Source of the DNA: a virus
Length of the DNA stretch: 64,000 nt
IMG/VR virus record: IMGVR_UViG_3300035698_018317
Span: 124,001 to 188,000 of that record
Reading direction: 5' to 3' (one strand)
Part shown: positions 54,365-61,992 of the stretch, one piece after another
Numbering within the stretch: the first letter of the stretch is position 1
How the letters are laid out: the number at the start of each line of letters is the position of its first letter
Program-made: the position numbers and the translations under genes
Notes under the pieces: generated by a model
Told to the model about the DNA's origin: nothing
The model's database searches: none
What the model saw: only the letters and a program-made list of their open reading frames with translations

Positions 54365-54908
54365 TTATCTCATCGACCATATGGCCTAGTTTTTCAACTG
54401 ACATTTTAAGTGATTCATTTCGGAAAGCATTTGTCATGTTTGGGAAATCTTGGACACTTTCTTCCATGGCAAGTGTCAACATAATTACAGCATCATAAGT
54501 GGCAATCGCAATGCTTCGAATTGGCTCTTCTTTTGTTTCTATGTTAGATTTTTTTTGTATTGCCGTGTCTCTTAGCTTCTTGGATGTCTGCCTGATACTT
54601 TCAACAGATTTTTCTTTATAAGGATGGTTTTCCCAAACTCGTGTTGTGTATAGTTCTTTAGAGTATTCTCGGATTACCTTTCGAATAATACCCATCTCTT
54701 CAGATATGTGCCCTAATTCGTATCGCAAACCATTATCACCTAATGCTTTTCCAAGAGACCCTAAAATACAATGAGCAGCTTCAGCAAAACTCTGAGCACC
54801 TATTTCGTATTCTGTATTTGACTCATAACCACCTGCGTCGGGTAAGCCGCCATATGCTTGCGTGGCGATAGGACATGCTTCTTGAATTAACCAATTTTTG
54901 AAGTTCAT
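54351..54908 (-). CDS. Tagged helical protein
   Basis: A 185-residue protein from ATG 54908: MNFKNWLIQEACPIATQ, the tag with a W-L-I-Q-E end. An upstream in-frame ATG exists but lies before the TATATATA box. The body is mainly helical with repeated Glu/Lys residues (EEMGIIRKVIREYSKELY, SIAIATYDAVIMLTLAMEE). No domain recognised. Expressed from a box ending 5 nt before the start codon. Confidence 0.7.
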   Translation of the reverse strand: MNFKNWLIQEACPIATQAYGGLPDAGGYESNTEYEIGAQSFAEAAHCILGSLGKALGDNGLRYELGHISEEMGIIRKVIREYSKELYTTRVWENHPYKEKSVESIRQTSKKLRDTAIQKKSNIETKEEPIRSIAIATYDAVIMLTLAMEESVQDFPNMTNAFRNESLKMSVEKLGHMVDEITSSL

Positions 54909-54913
54909 AAAAT

Positions 54914-54921
54914 TATATATA
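54914..54921 (-). promoter_or_regulatory. Late-promoter-like box TATATATA
   Basis: Minus-strand AT box 5 nt before the ATG at 54908. Confidence 0.45.
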
Positions 54922-54941
54922 CAGTTTGTGCTCAAAAACAA

Positions 54942-54966
54942 GCGAGAGTGGTGGAATTGGCAGACA
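54942..54966 (+). pseudogene. Truncated 5' end of a tRNA-Leu
   Basis: GCGAGAGTGGTGGAATTGGC reproduces the acceptor and D-arm start of a Leu tRNA, then the sequence runs into AT-rich bases with no anticodon or T-arm. An HNH gene starts 44 nt later, suggesting that its insertion or exit removed the rest. Confidence 0.6.
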
Positions 54967-55009
54967 ATATTTTATAAAAAAAATTACACCACGCTAACTA
55001 TTATATTAT

Positions 55010-55519
55010 ATGCCAATATGTAAAAAATGTAATAAAGAATTTCCAAGTAGGATAGGTAATAAAACTTATCATAAAAGAAGTTATTGTTTAAAATGTTCTC
55101 CTCCGGGTTCCGGTATGGGGTATGAAATAAGAAAGGCCACTAGAAAAAAAGAAAAAGTAAAAGGAAAAAAAGAATGCCCTATTTGCGGGAAATTTTCGAC
55201 TTGGACTAAAAATAATGTTTGTTCAACATGTCGGATGATGTGGCAGAGATGGAAAACAAAAAAAAGAGCGGTAGATATGAAAGGCGGCAAATGCTGCAAG
55301 TGTGGAGAAACAGATATGCGGGTTTTAACCTTCCACCATCTTAATGTGGAGGACAAAGAATATAATATTTCCAATTTCTACTCAAGAATTTGTTGGGAGA
55401 AAATAGTTTTAGAAATAGAAAAATGTGATTTAATGTGTTTTAATTGTCATGTGAGATTACATTCCGAAATCAATAGAGCCAAGTATTCTTGCATAGAACA
55501 ATACTATGCTATGACCTAA
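55010..55519 (+). CDS. HNH-type endonuclease with zinc fingers
   Basis: A 169-residue protein. N-terminal Cys pairs (CKKC, CLKC, CPICG, CSTC) form one or two zinc ribbons. The C-terminal half is an HNH domain of the type seen in small phage homing enzymes: CCKCGETDMRVLTFHHLN, then EIEKCDLMCFNCHVRLHSE. It lies between a truncated tRNA-Leu and an intact Leu-type tRNA, the usual setting of a homing endonuclease. No ribosome site; an ATTATATTAT box directly abuts the ATG. Confidence 0.8.
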   Translation: MPICKKCNKEFPSRIGNKTYHKRSYCLKCSPPGSGMGYEIRKATRKKEKVKGKKECPICGKFSTWTKNNVCSTCRMMWQRWKTKKRAVDMKGGKCCKCGETDMRVLTFHHLNVEDKEYNISNFYSRICWEKIVLEIEKCDLMCFNCHVRLHSEINRAKYSCIEQYYAMT

Positions 55520-55585
55520 TCTATCTTCACTTTCTCTCAGAAAAAGACTTTCATTTTTGGGTTTATGCCCTATAATGACAGTTCA

Positions 55586-55691
55586 GGCTGAATGACGGAA
55601 TTGGCAGACGTGCGAGCTTTTAGGGTTTGAAAACCCATTAAAAGGTGCTCGTGTCCTTCGGGGCGTGTGGGTTCGAATCCCTCTTTGGCCA
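55586..55691 (+). tRNA. Leu-type tRNA with 22-nt anticodon-loop insertion, copy 2
   Basis: GGCTGAA / TTTGGCC acceptor and the same Leu-type D-arm and class II arm. Anticodon stem CGAGC / GCTCG with a 29-nt loop containing GGGTT / AACCC and TTTTA / TAAAA. Compared with the copy at 49017, the last stem pair changes from T-A to C-G, keeping pairing. Removing 22 nt leaves TTTTAGT, formally anticodon UUA, so identity is uncertain. Confidence 0.7.
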
Positions 55692-55705
55692 GTAAGGAAA
55701 TTGTT

Positions 55706-56164
55706 ATGTGGCGTGAAGAATACGACGAATACGATGATGATGGCTATCCTTATTATTATCATGATGGCCTTGGTTGTCGTTGTTATAAATATGACAGACC
55801 TCCTTATAATAAAAATTATAACGTGCCGTCTCATATTCATATAATGAACAAGAATGAGGCGAAAGTAATGCGTCGTCTCAAAAATGAAACTGGTTTATCT
55901 GAAGAGGGTATTCGAAAGATTAAGAAATATCGAATTATGCTTTCTGAAGCTCAAAAAGAAGGGCAAAAAGCCAAACGGACAAGGGTGCAAAAAGCTAGAG
56001 ATGAAGTAATGAAATGCGTTTGTCGTAAGCTTAAATTAGCCAAAGAACATCCTGTTACACAGAAAGCATATCGTGAAGAATGGGAACGGCGGCGAAAGGA
56101 ATATGATAATCGTCCTTGTTGTAATAGTAGTATTTATCTAGAATCACCAAAGGATGATAGATAA
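55706..56164 (+). CDS. Basic protein with Tyr/Asp-rich N-terminus
   Basis: A 152-residue protein from ATG 55706 (MWREEYDEYDDDGYPYYYHD), preceded by AAGGAAATTGTT. The N-terminal 50 residues are Tyr/Asp-rich with a CRC pair. The C-terminal 100 are Lys/Arg-rich helices (RRLKNETGLSEEGIRKIKKY). It lies between Leu tRNAs and is probably read from the same transcript. Function unknown; nucleic acid binding is plausible. Confidence 0.65.
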   Translation: MWREEYDEYDDDGYPYYYHDGLGCRCYKYDRPPYNKNYNVPSHIHIMNKNEAKVMRRLKNETGLSEEGIRKIKKYRIMLSEAQKEGQKAKRTRVQKARDEVMKCVCRKLKLAKEHPVTQKAYREEWERRRKEYDNRPCCNSSIYLESPKDDR

Positions 56165-56170
56165 AATCCA

Positions 56171-56252
56171 GCCTCGTGACGGAATTGGCAGACGTTCGGG
56201 ACTTAAAATCCCGTGCCCTTCGGGGCGTGTGGGTTCGAGTCCCACCGAGGCT
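56171..56252 (+). tRNA. tRNA-Leu (UAA)
   Basis: GCCTCGT / CCGAGGC acceptor (last pair mismatched), anticodon stem CGGGA / TCCCG with loop CTTAAAA, class II variable arm. Confidence 0.9.
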
Positions 56253-56267
56253 ATTTAGAAATAATCA

Positions 56268-56351
56268 GGCCGAGTGACGGAACTGGCAGACGTGCGGGGT
56301 TCAAATTCCCGTGTCCGAAAGGGCGTGTGGGTTCGAGTCCCACCTCGGCCA
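56268..56351 (+). tRNA. tRNA-Leu (CAA)
   Basis: GGCCGAG / CTCGGCC acceptor, anticodon stem CGGGG / TCCCG with loop TTCAAAT, class II variable arm. Confidence 0.9.
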
Positions 56352-56368
56352 GTATAAAGGTGATTAAA

Positions 56369-56647
56369 ATGACCTTACGAAGTGGAATAAAAATTATACA
56401 TCCTTCTATAAACGCTCCTGAGTTAGAAGAGACAACTTGTATCAAGTGTGGGGAAAATTTTCTTTCAGAAGACCGACGAAGAATTAGATATTGTTCAAAA
56501 TGCAGAAAGATTGTTAATTCTCCGTCACACAAATTAGGTATAGCATCAGAACATATAGATTATCGTAAAATTTTTAACCATCTGGAACCTCGCCAGATAC
56601 GACAAATGAAAATAAAAAGTCGTACAATTAGGCAATATCACTCATAG
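56369..56647 (+). CDS. Zinc-ribbon protein
   Basis: A 92-residue protein from ATG 56369 (MTLRSGIKIIHPSINAPELE) with AAGGTGATTAAA upstream. CIKCG near residue 24 and CSKC near residue 43 form a zinc ribbon. The C-terminal 40 residues are basic (RQIRQMKIKSRTIRQ). It starts 18 nt after the last Leu tRNA. Unknown role, probably nucleic acid binding. It overlaps the end of the convergent gene at 56628. Confidence 0.68.
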   Translation: MTLRSGIKIIHPSINAPELEETTCIKCGENFLSEDRRRIRYCSKCRKIVNSPSHKLGIASEHIDYRKIFNHLEPRQIRQMKIKSRTIRQYHS

Positions 56648-57041
56648 ACTTATGTTTGAAAAGGAATCTATGCACATGTCTCATGAACTCTGGAAGTGTT
56701 GCTACTTTATCTACACGCAATGCTTCTGGAGTGAATGGTTGTGGTTTTCCCGGCATATCAGAAGAACGTCTGATAAACCCTGTAATCACAGAAGGAACTC
56801 CCTTATTGTTAGGTCTAATTACTACCACAACAATATTACCATTAGACCCATCTAAAGGGTCTGTTTGAGCATATTCTGGTAATTCTGCCACTTGGAGTGC
56901 CCATGAATTTTTATCATCATAAACATCTTTTGCGACATCTGCTAGTTGTTCAACTTGTTTGAGAATATCGGGCCAACGGGCTAATCGACTTCTTAATTGT
57001 TCAAGTGCGTGTTGTTTGACGTAACCTTTAAAAGTCTCCAT
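56628..57041 (-). CDS. Hypothetical protein with tag-like N-terminus
   Basis: A 137-residue protein starting METFKGYVKQHAL, a weaker form of the shared tag. The helix HALEQLRSRLARW is followed by a beta-rich core (SNGNIVVVVIRPNNKG, then VITGFIRRSSDM), a layout reminiscent of small RelE/BrnT-like folds but without clear catalytic residues. GGAGG directly precedes the ATG, giving one of the strongest ribosome sites here. Confidence 0.68.
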   Translation of the reverse strand: METFKGYVKQHALEQLRSRLARWPDILKQVEQLADVAKDVYDDKNSWALQVAELPEYAQTDPLDGSNGNIVVVVIRPNNKGVPSVITGFIRRSSDMPGKPQPFTPEALRVDKVATLPEFMRHVHRFLFKHKSMSDIA

Positions 57042-57160
57042 GGTCCTCCTTTAATTTATTTATTCATTATAACTAATTATTTTATAAAAGCAAGTATGGT
57101 TTTTGTTAGGCGAATATACAGTTCTTGGGATTAAACTAATGGAATTTTCTAGTAAACCCC

Positions 57161-57188
57161 TTGAATTGTTGGTGGAGTAAAGTAGAAT
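57161..57188 (+). promoter_or_regulatory. Possible sigma-70-type promoter
   Basis: TTGAAT, 16-nt spacer, TAGAAT, about 50 nt before the ATG at 57238. Weaker than the promoters at 3130 and 47659. The rest of the 57042-57237 gap shows nothing else. Confidence 0.4.
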
Positions 57189-57237
57189 AGGTGCAGAGAA
57201 ACCAGTATTTTGAAAAGACACACCAAGGAAATTAGTA

Positions 57238-59219
57238 TGATTACGTGGAGAGATTTGCTTAAATTTTCAGAGACTCTTGATGAGACAGAGAAGAAAAAAG
57301 AGATTTTGATTTCAAATCCATCAAGAAAGCTGCATTATGTTTCGTACACTTGTGATGTCCAGACAGAGACAGGTGCGTTCTCAGTAGGCACTAAATACAT
57401 TAGGGCTGGGGCGAAACCAGCAGCTAGAATAAACTCTTTGTATCCCACTTGGGAAAAAATGGACGTGTTTATAGGTGAGCTTAAAGAGGAAGATTTAGAC
57501 GAGCCAGTTCTTATTTCTAGTCCTAAGTCGGAACTACATGAGGCCACCTTGTGTAAGAAATCCACCAAAGGAACTGTTTTCATACAGGCAGGTAAGAAGA
57601 TATACACATATTGGTCTTCACACTTCGAAGAACATAAAATATGTTTGTGTCGTGGTTTTAAGAATATATTTGAATACAAATTCTTAGAATTCAAGTCTCC
57701 AGTAGGGTTGATTACAAAAGACAAGAAATGGGTTCTTGAAAAGATTTGGCATGAATGGGAGAGTACCACCGCTGGCCCTTACACAGAATTAATGAAACAG
57801 AAGATAAAAAATCATCTTCAAAAAGCTACAGAGAGCGAAATACAGAAGTTAATGGAAGCAGACGGGACTACTGAAGAGTTTGAGAAGAAGTTTGAAGAGC
57901 CAAAAGAAGATGAATATTCATATTGGTATGAATTACATAGAAAATCTAGCCCTGTATCTTTTAGTTCAAAAGTACATTTGTATCGAGGTATAAACTGTAT
58001 AGAAGAAGAATGTCTTTTAGATATGTCAACAGGCATATGGACAATTGAGGCAAATTGGTTGCCAAAGAAAAAGGTGCTTCCTCTTCCTAAGACTATTTTC
58101 CAAATTTCTTCCGGTGACGTTGATGGCCTTTTCGCCTTGATAGGAACCAAAAACTTGTTTGATTGGGATATAACCCCTAAAACAAGTAAAAAATATTGGT
58201 ACATACATATTTGTCATCCTAAAGCTGAAGAAATATATTTGTGCCGAGGTGAAAAAAGTCCAGAAGAATTTATCGTAATGAAAAAGTGGTCATTGAATGC
58301 GAGTATGTGGTATAAGCTAGAAGATTGGTCAAAATGGCCAACCGACTCAAAAAGACCGTTCTGGGGCAAAGTAGAAAAAAACCTCATAGAAGTTTCTCAA
58401 GAGCAGATGTGTGAGATTTTGTTTTGCGTAGGCAAAACTGTATTAGTGGGCACTGATAAAATCAAAATAGAAGACATGTTAAGCGATAAAAAATTAGTGC
58501 CGCCCGAATACAAATATTGGTATCTTCATATTAAGAATGAAGATAAAAAAACAGAGGCAATATATGTGTATCGTGGTTTAAAAAAGCTAGAAACATTTAA
58601 GAAGATTAGTTTACTAGGTGATACATGGAAACTACAAAACTTCAATTGGACTCATGTAATGCCATGGGGTTCAAAAAGGCCAATGGACCCCTCAGACGTG
58701 ACTAAAAATGTTATAGAAATTGACAAAATAGAAGCAGAAAAATTGTTGTCTATTGATAGCAAACCAAAAACGTTTGACTGCAATACACATGTTACTCGTT
58801 ATCAGGTATGGAATAAAAAAAAAGATGACCTGAATGGTAAAGGATACAAGTATCAAAATGCGAAAGGCGACGATACAAAGGACGATGATAAAAATTACAA
58901 GTATTGTTGTTGGGCAGAACAAACCACCAATGGGTTGATGATTGATAGGCGTATATGTTTGAAGCGTAGTTTTGGTGACGAAAGCTCTTACAAAATAATG
59001 ACGATAAATCAGAGGGGTGTTTTATCAACATGGAAATGCAGTGGAGCTTGGAGAGATTGCATGGGGTTTAGTTTGGCTCACCTTGTTGGCAAAGATGTAA
59101 TATCTAAGCAAATCTCTAAATATTACGCAAACCAAATTTTGAATTTGGTTGGCAAAACAAACTTGTATTGTGTTAGGAATGTAGTTAATTGGGAAAAAGA
59201 TGCTGAAATAATATGCTGA
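57238..59219 (+). CDS. Large protein built of tandem repeats of about 85 residues
   Basis: A 660-residue protein from ATG 57238 (MITWRDLLKFSETLDET), preceded by AAGGAAATTAGT. At least four units share an aromatic YWY-x-H strand, a C/Y-RG turn and a W-rich end: KKYWYIHICH with EIYLCRG, YKYWYLHIKN with AIYVYRG, YSYWYELHRK with VHLYRG, and IYTYWSSHFE with ICLCRG. Between units are W-containing strands and helices. No known family. A repeated binding module for carbohydrate or protein is plausible. The start is also weakly tag-like. Confidence 0.75.
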
Positions 59220-59273
59220 AATAATACTGGCAATATTCTCTCTTTTTAGTTAGTATGTACATGAGGAAGAGAT

Positions 59274-59927
59274 ATGTATTTTATAGGTGACATTCACGGT
59301 GCTTTTAATTGGTACTTAGCTAAAGGAATCAAAGCTGCTAGTAGCTCTATTCAGCTTGGCGACTTTGGTTGGGGATTTCCTCCAGAAAAAAATAAGCGAG
59401 GGAAAGTTCTAGCCGAATCTTTAATGAGTAAAGATTTAGAGTCTATCCCCGCTATGCCGCAACATAAATTTTTATGTGGTAATCACGATGATAGGAAGTT
59501 TGTCGCAAATCATCCCAACTACATAGGAGATTGTGGGTATGATAAAAATTCAGAAATATTCTATATTAGTGGTGCTTTTTCAATTGATTTTGAGTGGAGA
59601 ACGATTGGTATAGATATGTGGGAGTATGAAGAGCTTGATTATAAAGTCCTTCTTGAAATGATTGAAATGTTTGCAGACATCAAGCCCCGAATTGTGGTCT
59701 CTCATAGTTGTCCTGCTGCTGCTCAATTTGCTATGTTCCCACATACCACAAAAAGGCACTGGCATCCTCGAACTCAATTTGCCATGGATGAAGCTTTTGA
59801 TAAATGGCAACCAGAGCGATGGTATTTCGGACATTACCACTTCAGTAAACATGTCGATATTGGTAAAACGAGGTTTCAGTGTGTTGGAATCAATCAAAGA
59901 GTAGAGTTAAAAGGTGTAGATTGGTAA
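59274..59927 (+). CDS. Calcineurin-like metallophosphoesterase
   Basis: A 217-residue protein with GDIHG (5-9), LGDFGWG, CGNHDDRK, VVSHSCP and FGHYHF, the complete five-motif dinuclear metal site. It is a compact single-domain enzyme, distinct from the SbcD-like protein at 43962. Substrates of such phage enzymes include phosphoproteins, cyclic nucleotides and RNA 2',3'-phosphates; none can be chosen here. GAGGAAGAG precedes the ATG and a strong terminator follows. Confidence 0.88.
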   Translation: MYFIGDIHGAFNWYLAKGIKAASSSIQLGDFGWGFPPEKNKRGKVLAESLMSKDLESIPAMPQHKFLCGNHDDRKFVANHPNYIGDCGYDKNSEIFYISGAFSIDFEWRTIGIDMWEYEELDYKVLLEMIEMFADIKPRIVVSHSCPAAAQFAMFPHTTKRHWHPRTQFAMDEAFDKWQPERWYFGHYHFSKHVDIGKTRFQCVGINQRVELKGVDW

Positions 59928-59943
59928 TAAATTAATTGCTTAG

Positions 59944-59975
59944 AAAAAGGTGTCACAATTTGTGGCACCTTTTTC
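59944..59975 (+). terminator. Rho-independent terminator
   Basis: AAAAAGGTGTCACA / TGTGGCACCTTTTT with a 3-nt loop. The next promoter box begins at its last base, so termination and re-initiation are packed together. Confidence 0.85.
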
Positions 59976-59983
59976 TATATTAT
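59975..59983 (+). promoter_or_regulatory. Late-promoter-like box CTATATTAT
   Basis: Ends 6 nt before the ATG at 59990. Confidence 0.5.
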
Positions 59984-59989
59984 AGTAAC

Positions 59990-61324
59990 ATGTTTATTCC
60001 AGATAAATTTCACTTCATATACCTTAATGAAGGAGCGGGAGCAAAACCGTTTAGTCTAGTTCATTATGTTTCTATTAAATCAGCAATAGAGGTCAACAAT
60101 CCTGATTCTGTAACCTTATATTATTCTAAAGAGCCTGATTCTTTCTGGTGGGATAAAATCAAAGGTCAAGTAAATTTAGAAAAAGTAGTACCGCCTAATA
60201 GTGTTTTTGGTAGACCAATAACTCATGTGGCTCACAAAGCTGATGTATTAAGACTTGAAAAACTAATTAAGCATGGGGGGATTTATTTAGATATAGATAT
60301 AGTTTGTTTAAAACCATTTAAAGATTTATTGAATAACAAAGTAGTTCTTGGTAGAGAAAAAAAGCAACAGATTTGTAATGGCGTCATTATGGCCAAAAAA
60401 AACTCCGCATTTCTTAAGGAATGGTATCAACTTTACAGGAGTTTTGATGACACACAATGGTCAACACATTCAGGTTATCTTTCAACTCGATTAGCTCAAT
60501 TCAACCCCTCAGTACGGTTAGAACCACCAGAGTCATTCTTTATTCCAAGTTATCGTAGACTTCCTGCCTTATTCAAAAGAAATCAAAACTTTCCACAAGC
60601 ATACTGTTATCATCTATGGGAAAAATTGTCTTGGAATTTCATAAAACAATTAACAGTCTCAAAGATTAGAAAAGAAGATACAACATTTAATGTGGTGGCA
60701 AGAAAATATTTATCTGATATAGTAATTCCACCATCGGAGGATAAGTCTAAGCATAAACATAAAGTAATATGGAGAAAATATCCTATATTTATACATACGC
60801 CGAAAACAGCAGGCACTTCTATGGCGAAGATTTTGAAGAATAATAAGATTCGTCATTTCTGGCACAAGCCTGCTAAAGAATTATTAAGAGGCAATCCTTT
60901 TTCTTTCGCATTCGTAAGAAATCCTTACGATAGATTTGTAAGTGCTTATCAATTTGTAAAAGATGGAATAGTTGACCCTGTACAGAATAAAAGTGTTTTT
61001 AAAATCATAAAGAAATGTGGTGATTTTGAAACGTTCTGTATGGATTTTAAAAATTATCCAGTTTGTACAAACCATGTAATTTTTGAACCACAATACAAAT
61101 TCCTATGTGATAAAGAAAAAATTATAGTTGATTTTATAGGCCGATATGAGAATCTACATGAAGATTGGTTTAAGTTGCTTAAAAAGCTTAAAATAAAAGA
61201 TACTCCACTTCCTATGTTAAGAAAGAGTAAAAGAACCTCAGATTATATGTCGTACTATACAGAAGATGCCAAACAAGCTATAGGTGAATATTATAAAAAG
61301 GATTTCGAAATATTTGGATATTAA
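59990..61324 (+). CDS. Glycosyltransferase-sulfotransferase fusion
   Basis: A 444-residue two-domain protein. Residues 1-230 are a GT32-like transferase: IPDKFHFIYLNEG, AHKADVLRLEKLIKHGG and YLDIDIVCLKPF, with the DXD metal site at 101-103. Residues 265-444 are a PAPS-dependent sulfotransferase: YPIFIHTPKTAGTS is the 5'-phosphosulfate loop and FVRNPYDRFVSAYQF the 3'-phosphate site. It may add a sugar and then sulfate to a glycan. ATG 59990 is chosen from the promoter box. It overlaps the next gene by 41 nt or 11 nt, depending on that gene's start. Confidence 0.82.
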   Translation: MFIPDKFHFIYLNEGAGAKPFSLVHYVSIKSAIEVNNPDSVTLYYSKEPDSFWWDKIKGQVNLEKVVPPNSVFGRPITHVAHKADVLRLEKLIKHGGIYLDIDIVCLKPFKDLLNNKVVLGREKKQQICNGVIMAKKNSAFLKEWYQLYRSFDDTQWSTHSGYLSTRLAQFNPSVRLEPPESFFIPSYRRLPALFKRNQNFPQAYCYHLWEKLSWNFIKQLTVSKIRKEDTTFNVVARKYLSDIVIPPSEDKSKHKHKVIWRKYPIFIHTPKTAGTSMAKILKNNKIRHFWHKPAKELLRGNPFSFAFVRNPYDRFVSAYQFVKDGIVDPVQNKSVFKIIKKCGDFETFCMDFKNYPVCTNHVIFEPQYKFLCDKEKIIVDFIGRYENLHEDWFKLLKKLKIKDTPLPMLRKSKRTSDYMSYYTEDAKQAIGEYYKKDFEIFGY

Positions 61325-61985
61325 AATAATACATCTTCTTTCGTATCCTAAAGAGGAAAGAGAAATTAATTCTATTTCCTCAATAAGTAAATTGGATATT
61401 CCTTATACTCAACACGTAAACACTGTGTTCACAGGTAAACCTCCTGAGAGTAAATGGCCGTGTGAAAATTCCATAAGGGAGACATCATACGGATGTTACG
61501 ATTCTCATAAAAAAGCTCTTGGTGAATTTAATACAGATTATCTTTTAGTCTGTGAGTGTGATTGTATTATCTCAATTCCTCCTAGCCAATTTCTTGAAAT
61601 ATTACCATTTTATATCAAAGATATGGAAGAGAATAATATTGCTTGTTTAGGGATTGGCTCTTTTTGTAATACGATAAAAAAAGAAACTAAAGAATTGTAT
61701 ATTTGTGAGAAAATGGCCTGTACTCAATGTTTGCTATACTCGTCTGAATATAAAGAAATGATAAACCAAGATGAAGATTGGCAACCATATGACAGTTGGT
61801 TGAGTCGAATTTTAGGAGAAAAAGGAAAATTAGCTGTTGTAAAACAACGTACAACGCATCAACATATTGGTCGTTCATTGATAGATGGATTAGATAAAAG
61901 AATGGCGAAAAGAGTAGATTCTAATGGCACAGAAGATATATTTACCATATGGTCAGATGGCATGATATACAATGCTACTTTTTAA
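61284..61985 (+). CDS. Glycosyltransferase-like protein
   Basis: A 233-residue protein from GTG 61284. A TTG at 61314 with AAAGG upstream is an equally possible start, giving 223 residues (LDIKIIHLLSYPKEEREIN). The pattern KIIHLLSYP, CYDSHKKALGEF, DYLLVCECDCIISI (acidic metal site) and QPYDSWLSRILGEKG resembles GT25 or related GT-A enzymes. Directly downstream of the fusion enzyme, so probably in the same glycan pathway. Confidence 0.6.
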   Translation: MNIIKRISKYLDIKIIHLLSYPKEEREINSISSISKLDIPYTQHVNTVFTGKPPESKWPCENSIRETSYGCYDSHKKALGEFNTDYLLVCECDCIISIPPSQFLEILPFYIKDMEENNIACLGIGSFCNTIKKETKELYICEKMACTQCLLYSSEYKEMINQDEDWQPYDSWLSRILGEKGKLAVVKQRTTHQHIGRSLIDGLDKRMAKRVDSNGTEDIFTIWSDGMIYNATF

Positions 61986-61992
61986 GTTTCAT

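Noticed and set aside
57335-58922. Several minus-strand frames of 60-144 codons
   Set aside because: Shadows of the 660-residue repeat protein, without ribosome sites.
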